A DNA stretch of 64,000 nt, taken from Halicephalobus mephisto (taxonomy: Eukaryota > Nematoda > Chromadorea > Rhabditida > Panagrolaimidae). Positions 22,207 to 32,638 of the stretch are shown in pieces. The position numbers and the translations under genes were made by a program. The notes below the pieces were generated by a model. It made no database searches. It was not told the origin of the DNA and was given only the letters and a program-made list of their open reading frames with translations. Location: assembly GCA_009193035.1 (NCBI GenBank), contig SWDT01000224.1, forward strand, positions 1-64,000, in the 5' to 3' direction. Positions within the stretch are counted from its first letter, which is position 1. The number at the start of each line of letters is the position of its first letter.

Positions 22207-23005
22207 ATGTCCAACGGCCGAGTCCTCGTTTACGGAGGAAAAGGCGCCCTCGGCTCTGTTGTCCTCGACCACTTCAAGTCCAAAGGATTTGTGAGTCGCT
22301 TTTGAGTTTTCTTGAAGTTGATGAGGAATTTCCAGTGGACCCTCAATGTAGACCTCGCGAAGAACGATGCCGCTGATGCAAACGTCGTTGTGGATCCGAC
22401 TGCTTGTTGGATAACTCAAGAAGCACACGTTTTGAAAGAGTAATAATGTTTTTGAGATTTTTTTATTGCAGGTGTTTAGAGTTGAATCTGCTTTGGGAGA
22501 TAACCGATTAGATGCGATTCTCTGTGTTGCTGGAGGCTGGGCTGGCGGAAATGCAGCTAGTACAGAATTCATCAAGAATGCTGATTTGATGTGGAAGCAA
22601 AGTGTCTGGAGTTCGACGATCTCGGCTCGTCTTGGATCGAAATTCCTGAATGAAGGCGGATTGATCCAATTGACCGGAGCAGCAGCGGCTCTCGATGGCA
22701 CTGCTGGGATGATCGGTTACGGATTAGCGAAAGCTGCAGTTCATCAACTTACAAAGTCTTTAGCTGATCCCAAAGCTGCCGGATTGCCTGAAGGAACAGC
22801 CGTCCTTGCGATTCTTCCAATCACACTAGATACACCGATGAACAGAAAGTGGATGAGCAAAGCGGACTTCTCCACTTGGACCTCTTTGACCTATGTCGCT
22901 GAACTCCTCCACAAATGGACGACTGAGAAGACAGAAAGACCACCTTCTGGTTCTCTCCTGAAGTTGACCACTCTCGGAGGTCAAACAAACATCCATAAGT
23001 TCTAA
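22207..23005 (+). CDS. qdpr-1: Quinoid dihydropteridine reductase
   Basis: Predicted 237-aa short-chain dehydrogenase/reductase that reduces quinonoid dihydrobiopterin with NADH, regenerating tetrahydrobiopterin in the cytosol. Exons are 22207-22290, 22336-22439 and 22480-23005. The Rossmann start is [26 protein letters not shown] and [13 protein letters not shown] are QDPR signatures; Tyr143 and Lys147 form the YxxxK catalytic pair. The third-exon acceptor was set at GTGTTTAG, eight bases after a stronger TTGCAG. Only this choice gives the phase and the [19 protein letters not shown] spacing of human QDPR (244 aa). The gene is tail to tail with the biopterin-dependent agmo-1, 64 nt between stops. 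Confidence 0.95.
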
Positions 23006-23069
23006 GTATTTTATTCGATAAATTACATTTAATATTACATAACTGTTAGAATATATAAAGCACTCTAAT

Positions 23070-24548
23070 TTATGATGTTTTTATTTCCTTTCTGCTGCTT
23101 TTTGGACCTTTGATGAATATGACAGCGAACGCCATTGATAAGGCCGAAATTCCGCAAAGTTGAACGTTGCCTGTTTGAAGGCAGTAGAAGCAGATGATGA
23201 GCAATCTGATAATGTCGAAATCTACAGCTCTCTCGTCTTTGTCCAAATAATATCCAACGATTTGGATGGCCATAAGAATGTAGCAAATATAAGCACCGTA
23301 TAAGGAATAAGACATAGAATGGTCTTCCATCATGAGTTCATTGGCTGAAGATAATCCTGTCAGGAAAATGAAAGTTGTGTAGAGTGTTTCGGATAAGGTA
23401 AGTGGAGGATTGTGTACTTTTACTTTTTCTTCAATCTGAAAATTTTCACTTTATTTTAAAATTGTATAATTAACCTAACCGGAGGAATTCCTTCAGTTGA
23501 ATCGACCATGCATCTCCACCAGAAAAACTGCTTCGTTTTGACCCCGGGGAAGTACCCTGGGGGACCGAAACAGGCTTTCAACTTCCCGATGAATCCAGGG
23601 AAAAGTTCTTTTCCGTTTTCGTCCTTCATCTGGCCTTTGTCGTATCCCAAAGCTTTGAACTCGAACAGCTGAATCCACATCTGGTTGAAGGATTTGACAT
23701 TCTCGACCAGTCCGTAGACGGGTTTCTCCTCTTCTCTTTCGGATTCAAAAGTTCCGAAAATCCTGTCCCAGATGATCAGCACACCTGCGTAGTTCTTATC
23801 GATACAGTAGGGGTTTCTCCCATGGTGTACTCTGTGATGAGAAGGGGTGTTCAAGAAGTACTCCAAAGGCCCTAATTTCGGGATGAATTCGTTGTGGATC
23901 CAGAACTGATAAAGAGTATTAAGCCTCTTATGAGCCAGGAACAAAGGAGGAGGAATGAAGAATGATTGTCCGCACTCTATAACACTCGTCCCAAGCTCCT
24001 GGATGAATCCTTGACGAAGAGCTGTGGAAAGGTTGTAGTACTCAGAACTGTGGTGCATCTGATGGAACGACCAGAAGACTCCCGCTTCTGGAACAATTTG
24101 TGAATTTAATTTCGATTTAAAAAACCATACCATGAATAGCTCTGTGAGCTAGGTAGTAAGCTAAATCCTGGACCAAGAATGCAGCAATCCATATCCAAGG
24201 GGAGTGGATATCCACGTCGAAAAATCTGTAGTTGTTGTACAAGTAGAGACAAAACGGGATAGCTATCATCTTTCCGTAAAATTTCGGCAATTGGGAGAAA
24301 ACCCCAGCATTCATCGAAGTGATAGTGTCATTTAACGCATATTTGGATTTCTTCGTAGTCCAAGCAATCAAAATATCCGCGAGAACGAAAACAAAGAACC
24401 AATATTGGGAGATGTTTACGTAATCCGGGACATCTTCTACATTCTCAAAAGTGGTTTCGGAAGGAGTCACGAGGTAGAAGAACCTGCGGAAATTTGTAAA
24501 ACTTAAATGAGTCTGGAACTTGGTGAGAACGTCAGTCAGTTTCTCCAT
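23070..24548 (-). CDS. agmo-1: Alkylglycerol monooxygenase (BH4-dependent)
   Basis: Predicted 463-aa membrane enzyme that uses tetrahydrobiopterin, O2 and di-iron to cleave ether bonds of alkylglycerols in the endoplasmic reticulum. Exons are 24548-24131, 24087-23480 and 23435-23070, all in phase. The fatty-acid hydroxylase histidine set is complete: HRAIH at 135-139, HQMHH at 148-152 and HRVHH at 224-228. HSSEYYNLSTALRQ is an AGMO signature. Hydrophobic helices lie before the His boxes, and more form the C-terminal exon (NELMMEDHSMSYSLYG then several helices). Length fits human AGMO (445 aa). Its neighbour qdpr-1 regenerates the cofactor. In C. elegans AGMO is needed for normal cuticle lipids. 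Confidence 0.96.
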
Positions 24549-25050
24549 GATTGATTATAACCAAATAACCGACCCTTTATAAAGACTCACCTGATAGACT
24601 ACACTGCTTAGAATCGCATTGTTTTCCTTATCAAAGGCCAAGGTTCTTCTAGACTCTAGTGATCAGGACTAGAATGTTGCTATATGTGTAAATTTGATGA
24701 GAATAACCTTCTTTTTTAATAAGCAGTAATAGTACAAAAAATCAATAAGCCGTGAAATTGAATACAACTGACACACGGTCACTCGTTATCACAGTAGAGT
24801 AGCTAAATAATACACGGAGTTTTTCATTCTAAAATCGCATAAAAGTCAGGGAGATATCAGTATTTTTTGATATATCAACGACCCGTGGAAATCTAAAAAT
24901 GTAAGAAAAACAAAAATCAACACAACTAACGCACAATTACCATCAACTACAGTAACACAATTGATATTCAGGGTTTTTCGTTTTAAAACCACTCTTTGAA
25001 CTGATTGGGTTTTAGTAAAATAACCTCATTCAAATCATGCATAATTTTAT
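24549..25050. other. Spacer with family A repeat copies
   Basis: Promoter side of agmo-1 and the 3' side of the channel gene. Two stretches (about 24760-24895 and 24905-25015) carry family A words in reverse orientation, including TATATCAACG, CTACAGTAACACAA and GGTTTTTCGTTTTAAAAC. No coding exon. Confidence 0.55.
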
Positions 25051-28000
25051 TCAGCCCGTTTTTCTTGAGAAATTTTCAACATTTTCCTTTACATGGTATC
25101 CAGATCTATCAATAAAAGCATGGATGATTCTGTAGATCAAGTAACCGAACTCTATCAGACTAATAATGGATATTCCAGTGAGACAGCCCAGAAGACCCCC
25201 GATGTACCCTATGAAGGTCGTAACCCCTGTTTTCGGAGTTTCAACAAAGGTCTGCTGGGTGATTTTCGGGAAAAAAACTTCAAGAACTACGTAATCTTTG
25301 AGTTTTTCCAAACAATGTTCCTTTTCTTCTTGTTTTTGATAACTTCCACATTTTACGGAAGAAAATTCCGCAGTACTGTAACCCACATCGTATTGGACTT
25401 CTTCACAAGGCAAAGGACAGTAGCATTCTGGCCATCTGGAAGGATCACCAAGTTCTTCTGTAACGTTCAAAACACAACCCCTCATGTTCAGAGGACACAA
25501 TGTTGCGTCTTCCGGGCTCGGGTAACGGGGGTCCATACAACCACACGCAGACTCCACTTTGTCTTGGTAACAACTCCGAAGACAGCCCTGGAACAATACG
25601 CCGTTTTGGTCCTATTCAAAATGCAACTCACATCGGTAGTGTAAGCTCCACCATAGTAGTAGGAGCCTATTTCACTGAGATCCTTCACGCAGACTCCATA
25701 CTTACCGTCAAGTCTTCTGTAGGAGGTCTAAAAGTAACACATAATCACGCAATCCCAAAAACAGGAAGTATTGCTGTAAAACTGTCCGGATACAAATTTT
25801 CCAATCGAGACCAGAAATTTAGCATTTGTGCTTCTACAAAGGTCCAATCATAATTATGTTACTATTGTGAAAATTAAAAATTGATTTCACCACAAAATTC
25901 CTAGGATTTTTTAGAAAATAAAGCAGTCTACGTGGTAATTTTAGTTTTGCAAAAAGACAACTGCGTAATTTCCCACAATTTTATATACTATTTGGGAACT
26001 TTACTTTGAGGAGTTTTACAACTCCTGAACGAGAGTTACATAAGGTGTAGAACTTTCTGTCCATTCGAAAATATTGACTATTATATGTAAAATTAATAAT
26101 AAATAACCAAAAAACCGCAATACCTAAACGACTACCGAAAACATTGTTTTTTGACTAAAAATTTCTTAAAATTCAAAAATCACCTTTTTGACGGAAACAG
26201 AAGTAGCGTGTCCTGGAGCAACGGTGTACCGGATGGACTCACCGAATACGGCTACAGTAGGATCGTGGATAAAGACACTGAGTCCTTCGGTGTCTATCCA
26301 GCTTAGGTACTCGTCGAGTCCAACACGAAGCATAGCTCTGAATCCGCCATGGATCCCAGCGTATCTGATGGAGTAATTGGAGTATCCAGGGGCGTTGAAA
26401 CTGAAACAATTCCCTAAAGTTGTTTCGTACCACTGTTTTATTTCAGATGACTGAAGTTCAGTTCTTTCGTAACTAGCCCATTCGAAGATGTCCTCGTAGT
26501 TGTACCCCATCTTGATCTGATCCTCCTCCGGCATCAGAGCCAACATGAAAGGAAGCATATCCTTGATCAAACTAGGTTTCTCTGTTATGTCTGTCAACAA
26601 GGCTATCAAGTCCTCTAACTCCATATCATCTCCTAGTGCTTGGATCGCCTTCCAAACTACCATGTTCAAGGTGCAATTGGTGTCAGTATATTGAGGAGAG
26701 CATTCGCAATCATAGCCGTCGATGAGATCGTTACATCCAGCACTGACGTCTACTTTGTTACAGTGTGTCGGAACGAACCATCGGTCCCTGCTCACACGAA
26801 CGGGCTTTCCCTTCCCGCAGTCATCAATGTTGACTTCACAGTGTTTCCCCGTGACTCCTCTAATACAGGAGCAACTGTAGGAAGCAACTCCGTCGATACA
26901 ACGAGAACCGTGTTTACAGGGGTTAGGAACGCAGTCGTTAATGTTGACTTCACAGTCTGACCCTGTGAAACCCACATCACAAGTACAGCTGTAAGTTTTG
27001 TCTCCTGTAGGTTCACAAATGCCGTTACGACAAGGATTGGTCCTGTTGTTGCAGATGTTGTAATCAGTACAGTCGTCTCCATTCCAGACATCCAGACAAT
27101 CACACGTATATTCTGTACCAGGTCCAGGGACACATTGACCGTTGTTTTTGCAGGGGGTTTTAAACGGATCAAAACAGGGATTCAATGTTCCACAAGTAGG
27201 CCCAGAAGTTCCAGGAGGACATTTGCAAGATCTCAAAAAGAGTCCGTCCTCAAAACAAATCCCTCCATTCTTACAGTAAGTAGCGGTGCATTTGGCGAAT
27301 CTAAGTTGGGTACTCACTGAAAATTACTCAAATGGAGTTCTTGATCTCGAAATTTTTAGTCGAACTTCAAACTAATCCGAGTTCAAAAACCAAGGAGTTC
27401 GAACTAGTTCTATTCAAACTTCAAGTTTCAAAAAATCTACAATTCCGCTCATAAATAATTAAATCTTACATTTTTCACAGTATGTCCCGGATAAAACTCC
27501 ATCCAGCATCTCCGAACAATCGCAGACATATCCGAGTTTGTTGGAAGGATCAGCAGTACAGTTAGCATACTCCCTACACAAATTATTGTCGCAACCGATA
27601 TCTGGAAATTAACCTTTTCAGAACTAGAAACTTAATTGACAAACCTTCTTCACAATTTGGTCCTTTTTTCCCTGGGGGACAGTCGCAACTGTAGGTCAAG
27701 TTCTGGTAGGAGTTGCAAGTGTGGTTATCATCACAAGCCCCGGGTACCGTACATGGGTCCACAACTAGAATAATTGTTTACTATTACGATCAGTTCCTAT
27801 GCAACTTACAAACATCACAACAATGCCCACCGTATCCATAGGGACTGAAAGTGAATTCTTCAAAAAAAGTAACGTAATAAAATATACCATTCACACTTCT
27901 TACAGTATATCAGGTTGTTGTAATTGTAAGTGGAATCATAGTAATACGGATTGATAGCGCTTCCGTGACACAACCCGCCGTTTCTACATGTCCTACAAGA

Positions 28001-28114
28001 GTAATCAATGGACATTTCTTGTGCACCGCTGGTCAATTTTAGATTTAAAATTCCGAAATTCCACAAAAGTATTAAAACACAGCTTTTCCAAATCACGATG
28101 GTCAGGTCGTGCAT
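25051..28114 (-). CDS. EGAS-type channel: EGF repeats plus DEG/ENaC domain
   Basis: Predicted 759-aa protein from seven exons: 28114-27888, 27844-27810, 27764-27645, 27601-27470, 27316-26184, 25727-25632, 25587-25051; all phases agree. It starts with a hydrophobic segment (about residues 7-30: TM1 or signal anchor), then six or more EGF-like Cys modules (CSCDV/CDCP patterns, including CRNGICEP and CKHGSRCIDG). An amiloride-sensitive-channel ectodomain follows (LGNCFSFNAPG, GLDEYL, then CLRSCYQ...CGC.DPRYP, CPLPC). The C-terminal TM2 reads FIGYIGGLLGCLTGISIISLIE, with the G-I-S selectivity-filter triplet. C. elegans has four egas genes with this architecture. Function is probably a sodium or proton-gated cation channel at the plasma membrane; the gate and tissue are unknown. 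Confidence 0.88.
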
Positions 28115-28872
28115 AATAAGGGAAATAGATGGGAATATTCAGTATTAACAATAATGTAAATTACAATAATACACGAAGATGATCAAATTAACGCAATTAA
28201 CCAGTAGTTGATTTTGGTTATAGTAGTATGACTAATTTACACTCAAGATTTTTTGTTCTGAGATTACGTGAAAAATACAGAACAGAATTATATATCAACG
28301 GCACAGGAGAATAAACAAAGTAATAATGGAACTACAACCGAAACACAGTTCTTCAGTTACACTAACGTAGAATTTTCCGTTCCGAGATGAGATGAGAAAA
28401 CACTGGAATTATCTGATGTATCAATAAAACGCAGAAATAACAGAGAGAATAATAGAAAATAATAGAAACAATGAAAATAATAAAGACACTTCAATCGAAA
28501 CGCAGCTCCTTCAGCTACAGTAGCGCAGGGTCTTTCGCTCCAAGACTGTCCTCCTCTGACTGCTTTTTAGCGGACTAGAGTCTTACAACAGTTGTGGACA
28601 AGTTTTCCCATTCCAACATGGTCACCCTTTGTGGTTTGTCCTATTTATATATCCCCTTTACAATAGAATTCATTTATCGTTACTATTTACGGATTTTCTG
28701 TTTCAGGACAATTATTGTTCCTTGTCAAGGGATTATGTAAGGTAATAAAGGAACGTCTTCCAATTCTTTTCTCAAAAATCGGAATATCTAAATTTTCATT
28801 CCGTTGGATACTGTGGCTGTTGTTTCTGAGCAAACCCACAAGGCTACTGGAGTGGATTCTCGCGTGTGGGAT
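28115..28872. other. Spacer rich in family A repeats
   Basis: At least three diverged family A units (about 28190-28300, 28355-28440, 28490-28560), each with a CAGYTACASTARCG word and a TTTTTCGTTC-like word. A plus-strand ORF at 28715-28912 is the antisense of the receptor's last exon. Confidence 0.5.
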
Positions 28873-30253
28873 TTATTTTTTCGTCCAAGCTTCGGTGAGC
28901 ATCCGGAAATGAAATTCGTTCGTGTTCAAAACTAAATCCCTGGTTTTGAAATTATTCTTTGACAAATTGACATTTAATACAGTAACTACTTTTTGCATGG
29001 AAGAGAAACTACGGAACATTCGCCAGATGTGATTTCTTTGGATTACTGCAAAAATAAAGAAATAAACAGTCAGGATAAAAGCGTTTATCTGAAATTTAGG
29101 GATTAATAGTTATTTTTTACAGTATGATTCACTTACACAATGGATGATTACAGTATGGTAGTTGATTAACATTACTTCTAATTCGATAAATATTGTTAAA
29201 ACTACAGAAAAAACACTGAGCCCGTGGGCACTGAGGATTAACGGCAATTGGATGCGGAGAATGCGGAGGTTTTCCCCTATCTAAAAGCACTAATTTAGCA
29301 AAATAGTTTATTTCCGGTTTTTTTAAGTACGATCGATTACGAAATCACTATGTAGGTTGTTTTAGTTTTTGAAAATTTCCAGAAATTCGTGTCGGGACCG
29401 TTTGCAAAGGAAAGTTTCAATTTTTAAAATGGTACAATTATGATTACATCATTTCAAAACCACAAACTTTGGAATTTTACTTTTTCGTCTCAACAGGAAA
29501 AGTCTAAAATTCGTATCGGAACCATTTTGTAAAGAAAATTTTTAATTTAAAAAATGTGAAAATTACAGTAATCTATTACCTGGTAACGTTCGGACAAAAG
29601 CATTATGGTGTGCTGTCGCTGTTTGTCCAGTTTGATATTCCAGATTCTGACCAACAAGAATAACTAAAAAATACTGTAAAAATTACTTCTAAAATTAAAA
29701 ATAAAATTACGGAAATGCTCATCGCGTCTAAAACAAGCAAAATGATGAAATACGCAGAATCGATTGTTTTTGTCGAGAAATAAATTACCGTAAGAATAAG
29801 GGAGAAAAGTACCTAAAATTTAACAATTTAATTAATTTTGAAAATTAAATTTACCAATGACGATCCTAAACTTATCGAAAATAAATTTATTTTTTGTTTT
29901 TTCTCATAAGTCCCCAGCCAGAAAGTAGCGAATATCCGTTCGACGGACATGAATATTAATAAAACCCTAGTAAGGAAGATCCCGAAGAAAGCAAAATAAC
30001 GACCAACAGTTCCGACCGTGATTTCGAAATAAAGAACAACTTTTTCCTCGACCAACAAAGTCACCATAAAAACTATCTGACCAATATTCTGCGTCAAATA
30101 AGCAATTATCCAGAAAATTACGAGTATTTTTAAATTTATATGAGTGACTTTTATGCGGATAGAAAGAAAAATAAAAAACGCCGTGGTCCAAATGTTGATC
30201 AAATTCACACCAATAGTCGTCCAAATATATGTTTTCTCCGTAGCATCCAACAT
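28873..30253 (-). CDS. SRE-family chemoreceptor
   Basis: Predicted 314-aa seven-transmembrane receptor from five exons: 30253-29855, 29812-29711, 29663-29580, 29280-29137, 29088-28873. All are joined in phase 0. Family signs: SVERIFATFWLGTYEKK at the end of TM3, NIKLDKQRQ then LLSERYQIGENLRIL in the third intracellular loop, and an FHFRMLTEAW tail near the C-terminus. These are characteristic of SRE receptors. The last three exons are short and hidden in AT-rich sequence. The 299-nt intron before exon 4 holds a family B repeat. The N-terminus is somewhat short for the family, so an upstream exon may be missing. It is divergent from spo-11, 187 nt between ATGs. Likely sensory, by family knowledge. 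Confidence 0.82.
29330..29579. repeat. Dispersed repeat family B copy (intronic)
   Basis: Two imperfect units: GATTACGAAATCAC, a CCAGAAATTCGTGTCGGGAC block, then CTAAAATTCGTATCGGAACC with T/A-rich tracts. Lies in the SRE receptor intron. Confidence 0.6.
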
Positions 30254-30440
30254 ACTTCAACCTTGAGTAATTTCGTAAAGAAATAAGAATAATTGGTCCA
30301 CAAGAAATTAAGAGATTACCGTATAGCGATAGAAAGTACAACTGCAACTACAAATAGTTGGTTCGAGTGAACTTTGGTCTTGGAACGAAAAACCCCGTTC
30401 CCATGTGAATTTCATTTTTTATTATTTTTCAACGAAAAAC

Positions 30441-32320
30441 ATGTCTTTCAACCACTTCAATGCCTTTTCTGCTCATTTTTCCCAAAATTCTCGATCGGAC
30501 GTCAATTCCCAGCCTGCCTCAGTCACCTACACCCAGACTCAGACGTATTGTGCCACGCAGAGCCAGCAGTTCCTTGACGACGAAGATGTCTTCCAAATTG
30601 TGAGTTTATTTCCTTAATTCATATATGGTTCGTGTAACTTGTCCAATTTCCAGGCCCATTGTGCTGTTAATTCGCTTCCGACGGCAGAGGAGCTTAAAGC
30701 GTTAAGTAGTAAAATCGACGGGCTGAGAGTGCGTGTCTTGGCCAAAATCAGGGATGTGATTCTTGAATTGATCCCTCAAATTATCGCTACCATTCGTCCC
30801 AAATCACTGAGGTTGACTGCTATAAGAACTATTCGAACTAAGCGACGTAGATCCGGTAAATCAGAAGTCAAAACTACAAGATGCAATTCTTCCAATCTCC
30901 GTCCACTCGCTATCAAGGTCAGGCTTCTGGAGATGATCTTCCACATGGTTTATACCCATTCTTATGCTACGAAGAGGTTTGTTTACTATCATATTTCATA
31001 ATAACAAGCAAAGTGACATGTTTTCTCGGGGTACTATGGTTGTGATTTCTTGAATATATGTTAATACTTCCATATATAGTTTCTAATCCCCGAGAATGAA
31101 CAAAACCTTTTATATCCCATATAACCATGATTCAGGAGTTTCCAGATTTGTGCAAATAGAATATAGCTTTAAAGCATTGGTTATGAACTAATCTTCATGT
31201 AGAACAAGAAATTTAAATCACTTTGGTCTGTAAAAACTCCCGGAAATCCACATCAAGACGATTTTGCAACAAAACATATTCTCTATTTTTACGATAGTAA
31301 CATTATTATTTTTAGAGACCTCTTTTACAAGCACAAGGATCTCTTTGGAACACAAGCGTACGTTGACCGGGCGATTACTGATATCTGTGCCTTGCTCGAC
31401 TTTGACCGTCATGTCTTGAATATTGTTAGTTTCCGTTCTATTCTCTTTAACCCGATTATTGTAGATTAGTTGTTCAAGAGGGTCCATTTTTGGGCCACTT
31501 ACTTTGGAAACTAATTCTGGTGTTGTGGATTGCAATGCTTCTCCTATGTCAATCACCCCGTCGTTCTTGAATGCAGAAGTTAACACAGAAGCCAGTTTTA
31601 TTTTGGTCGTTGAGAAGGATACTGTTTTTCAGCGACTTATCGATTGGAAATTTGCCACGCATTTTCCTGACGGATTACTTGTGACGGTTGTTTCTTATCG
31701 GTTTGTTTTTCATTCATAGTTTGTTTTCAGGGACGTGGATTTCCGGATATTGCAACTAGGAAGTTTTTGAAGCATTTACAAACCGAGTTGCAAATCCCGA
31801 TTTTTGGATTGGTTGATTGTGACCCACATGGACTTCATATTCTGATGACTTACAAATACGGACCTGCTAGACAGGCCAATCAGATTGAAAGTGGAGAAAG
31901 CATCGCTATTGTGGACTCGATTCAACTCATAGGATTGAAGCCTTCGCATTTACTGGATTACAATATTCAGTTTAAAGAATTGCCATTTACTCGAGCCGAT
32001 ACAAACACAGCAGCCCTGGTCAAGAGAAGAGCTCTGGAACTCGGAGATCAAACTCTTTTCGCTGAAGTAAATTACTCACTCAATTGCTGTTTTATAATTG
32101 CTACTTAATTCAGGTAACTCTAATCGCTGAACGGAAGGTCAAAGTCGAGCTTGAAGCCCTGGTTGCACATTCACCTCATTTTCTCATTCAGTACTTGCGG
32201 GACTGTCAACGACGAATGCCGTGGATCCTGGCTTCTGAAGATGTTCCAAAAAGTACCCCCATGCCGAGGAAAAGCTTGGAAAACCATGTTTTTATAAAGG
32301 AGGAAGAATTTCCCTTTTGA
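30441..32320 (+). CDS. spo-11: SPO11 meiotic double-strand-break transesterase
   Basis: Predicted 451-aa topoisomerase VI A-like protein from six exons: 30441-30599, 30654-30976, 31316-31424, 31465-31686, 31731-32066, 32114-32320; all phases agree. The catalytic Tyr (about 165) is in TKRDLFYKHK, split by intron 2. The Toprim metal residues are Glu about 247 (LVVEKDTVFQRL) and the DCDPHG motif at about 300. Also typical are GRGFPDIATRKF and the C-terminal RRMPWIL. SPO11 cuts meiotic DNA through a 5'-phosphotyrosyl link to start recombination. The N-terminal 50 residues are Ser/Gln/Thr-rich and family-variable. C. elegans SPO-11 is about 425 aa. Intron 2 (339 nt) carries a family B repeat. Confidence 0.95.
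31200..31310. repeat. Dispersed repeat family B copy (intronic)
   Basis: AATCACTTTGGTCTGTAAAA, a CCCGGAAATCCACATCAAGA block and a following A/T tract match the family B order. Located in intron 2 of spo-11. Confidence 0.5.
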
Positions 32321-32409
32321 CCGATATGAAATTTGTTTTGAATCCTCAGTTGACTAAGGTCACTTGATCACCAAAGATGACCAGCTGCGGCCTGGTGTGG
32401 AAATACTTG

Positions 32410-32466
32410 TGACGTCAGCAATGGTCAAAGAGCAACTGCTCGTTTGATTTCGTTTTGGCGCCATTT
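32410..32466. promoter_or_regulatory. CRE and E2F-like sites upstream of nuclear receptor
   Basis: A perfect TGACGTCA palindrome at 32410-32417 (CREB/ATF site) and TTTTGGCGCCATTT at 32453-32466, which contains the E2F consensus TTTGGCGC. They lie 90-230 nt downstream of the spo-11 stop and about 175-230 nt before the receptor ATG. Function is inferred. Confidence 0.4.
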
Positions 32467-32638
32467 CTTTTACGACGAATTACTGCGAAATGTAAAAGTT
32501 GCAATGAATAGACAGAACTAGAAATTTCAAATAGAGTATGTAGTTTGAATTCGGAAAAAATTGCACGTGTTTCCACAGACAGTCAACAACTTGTTCTGAT
32601 TGATTAGTTTTTTCAAAAGGAACCGCTACCCTTAACCG

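Noticed and set aside
25093..25853. Plus-strand open frames opposite the channel gene
   Set aside because: Shadows of the DEG/ENaC exons; no protein features of their own.
28715..28912. Plus-strand ORF of 65 codons
   Set aside because: It is the antisense of the last exon of the SRE receptor, whose frame is supported by splicing and family motifs.
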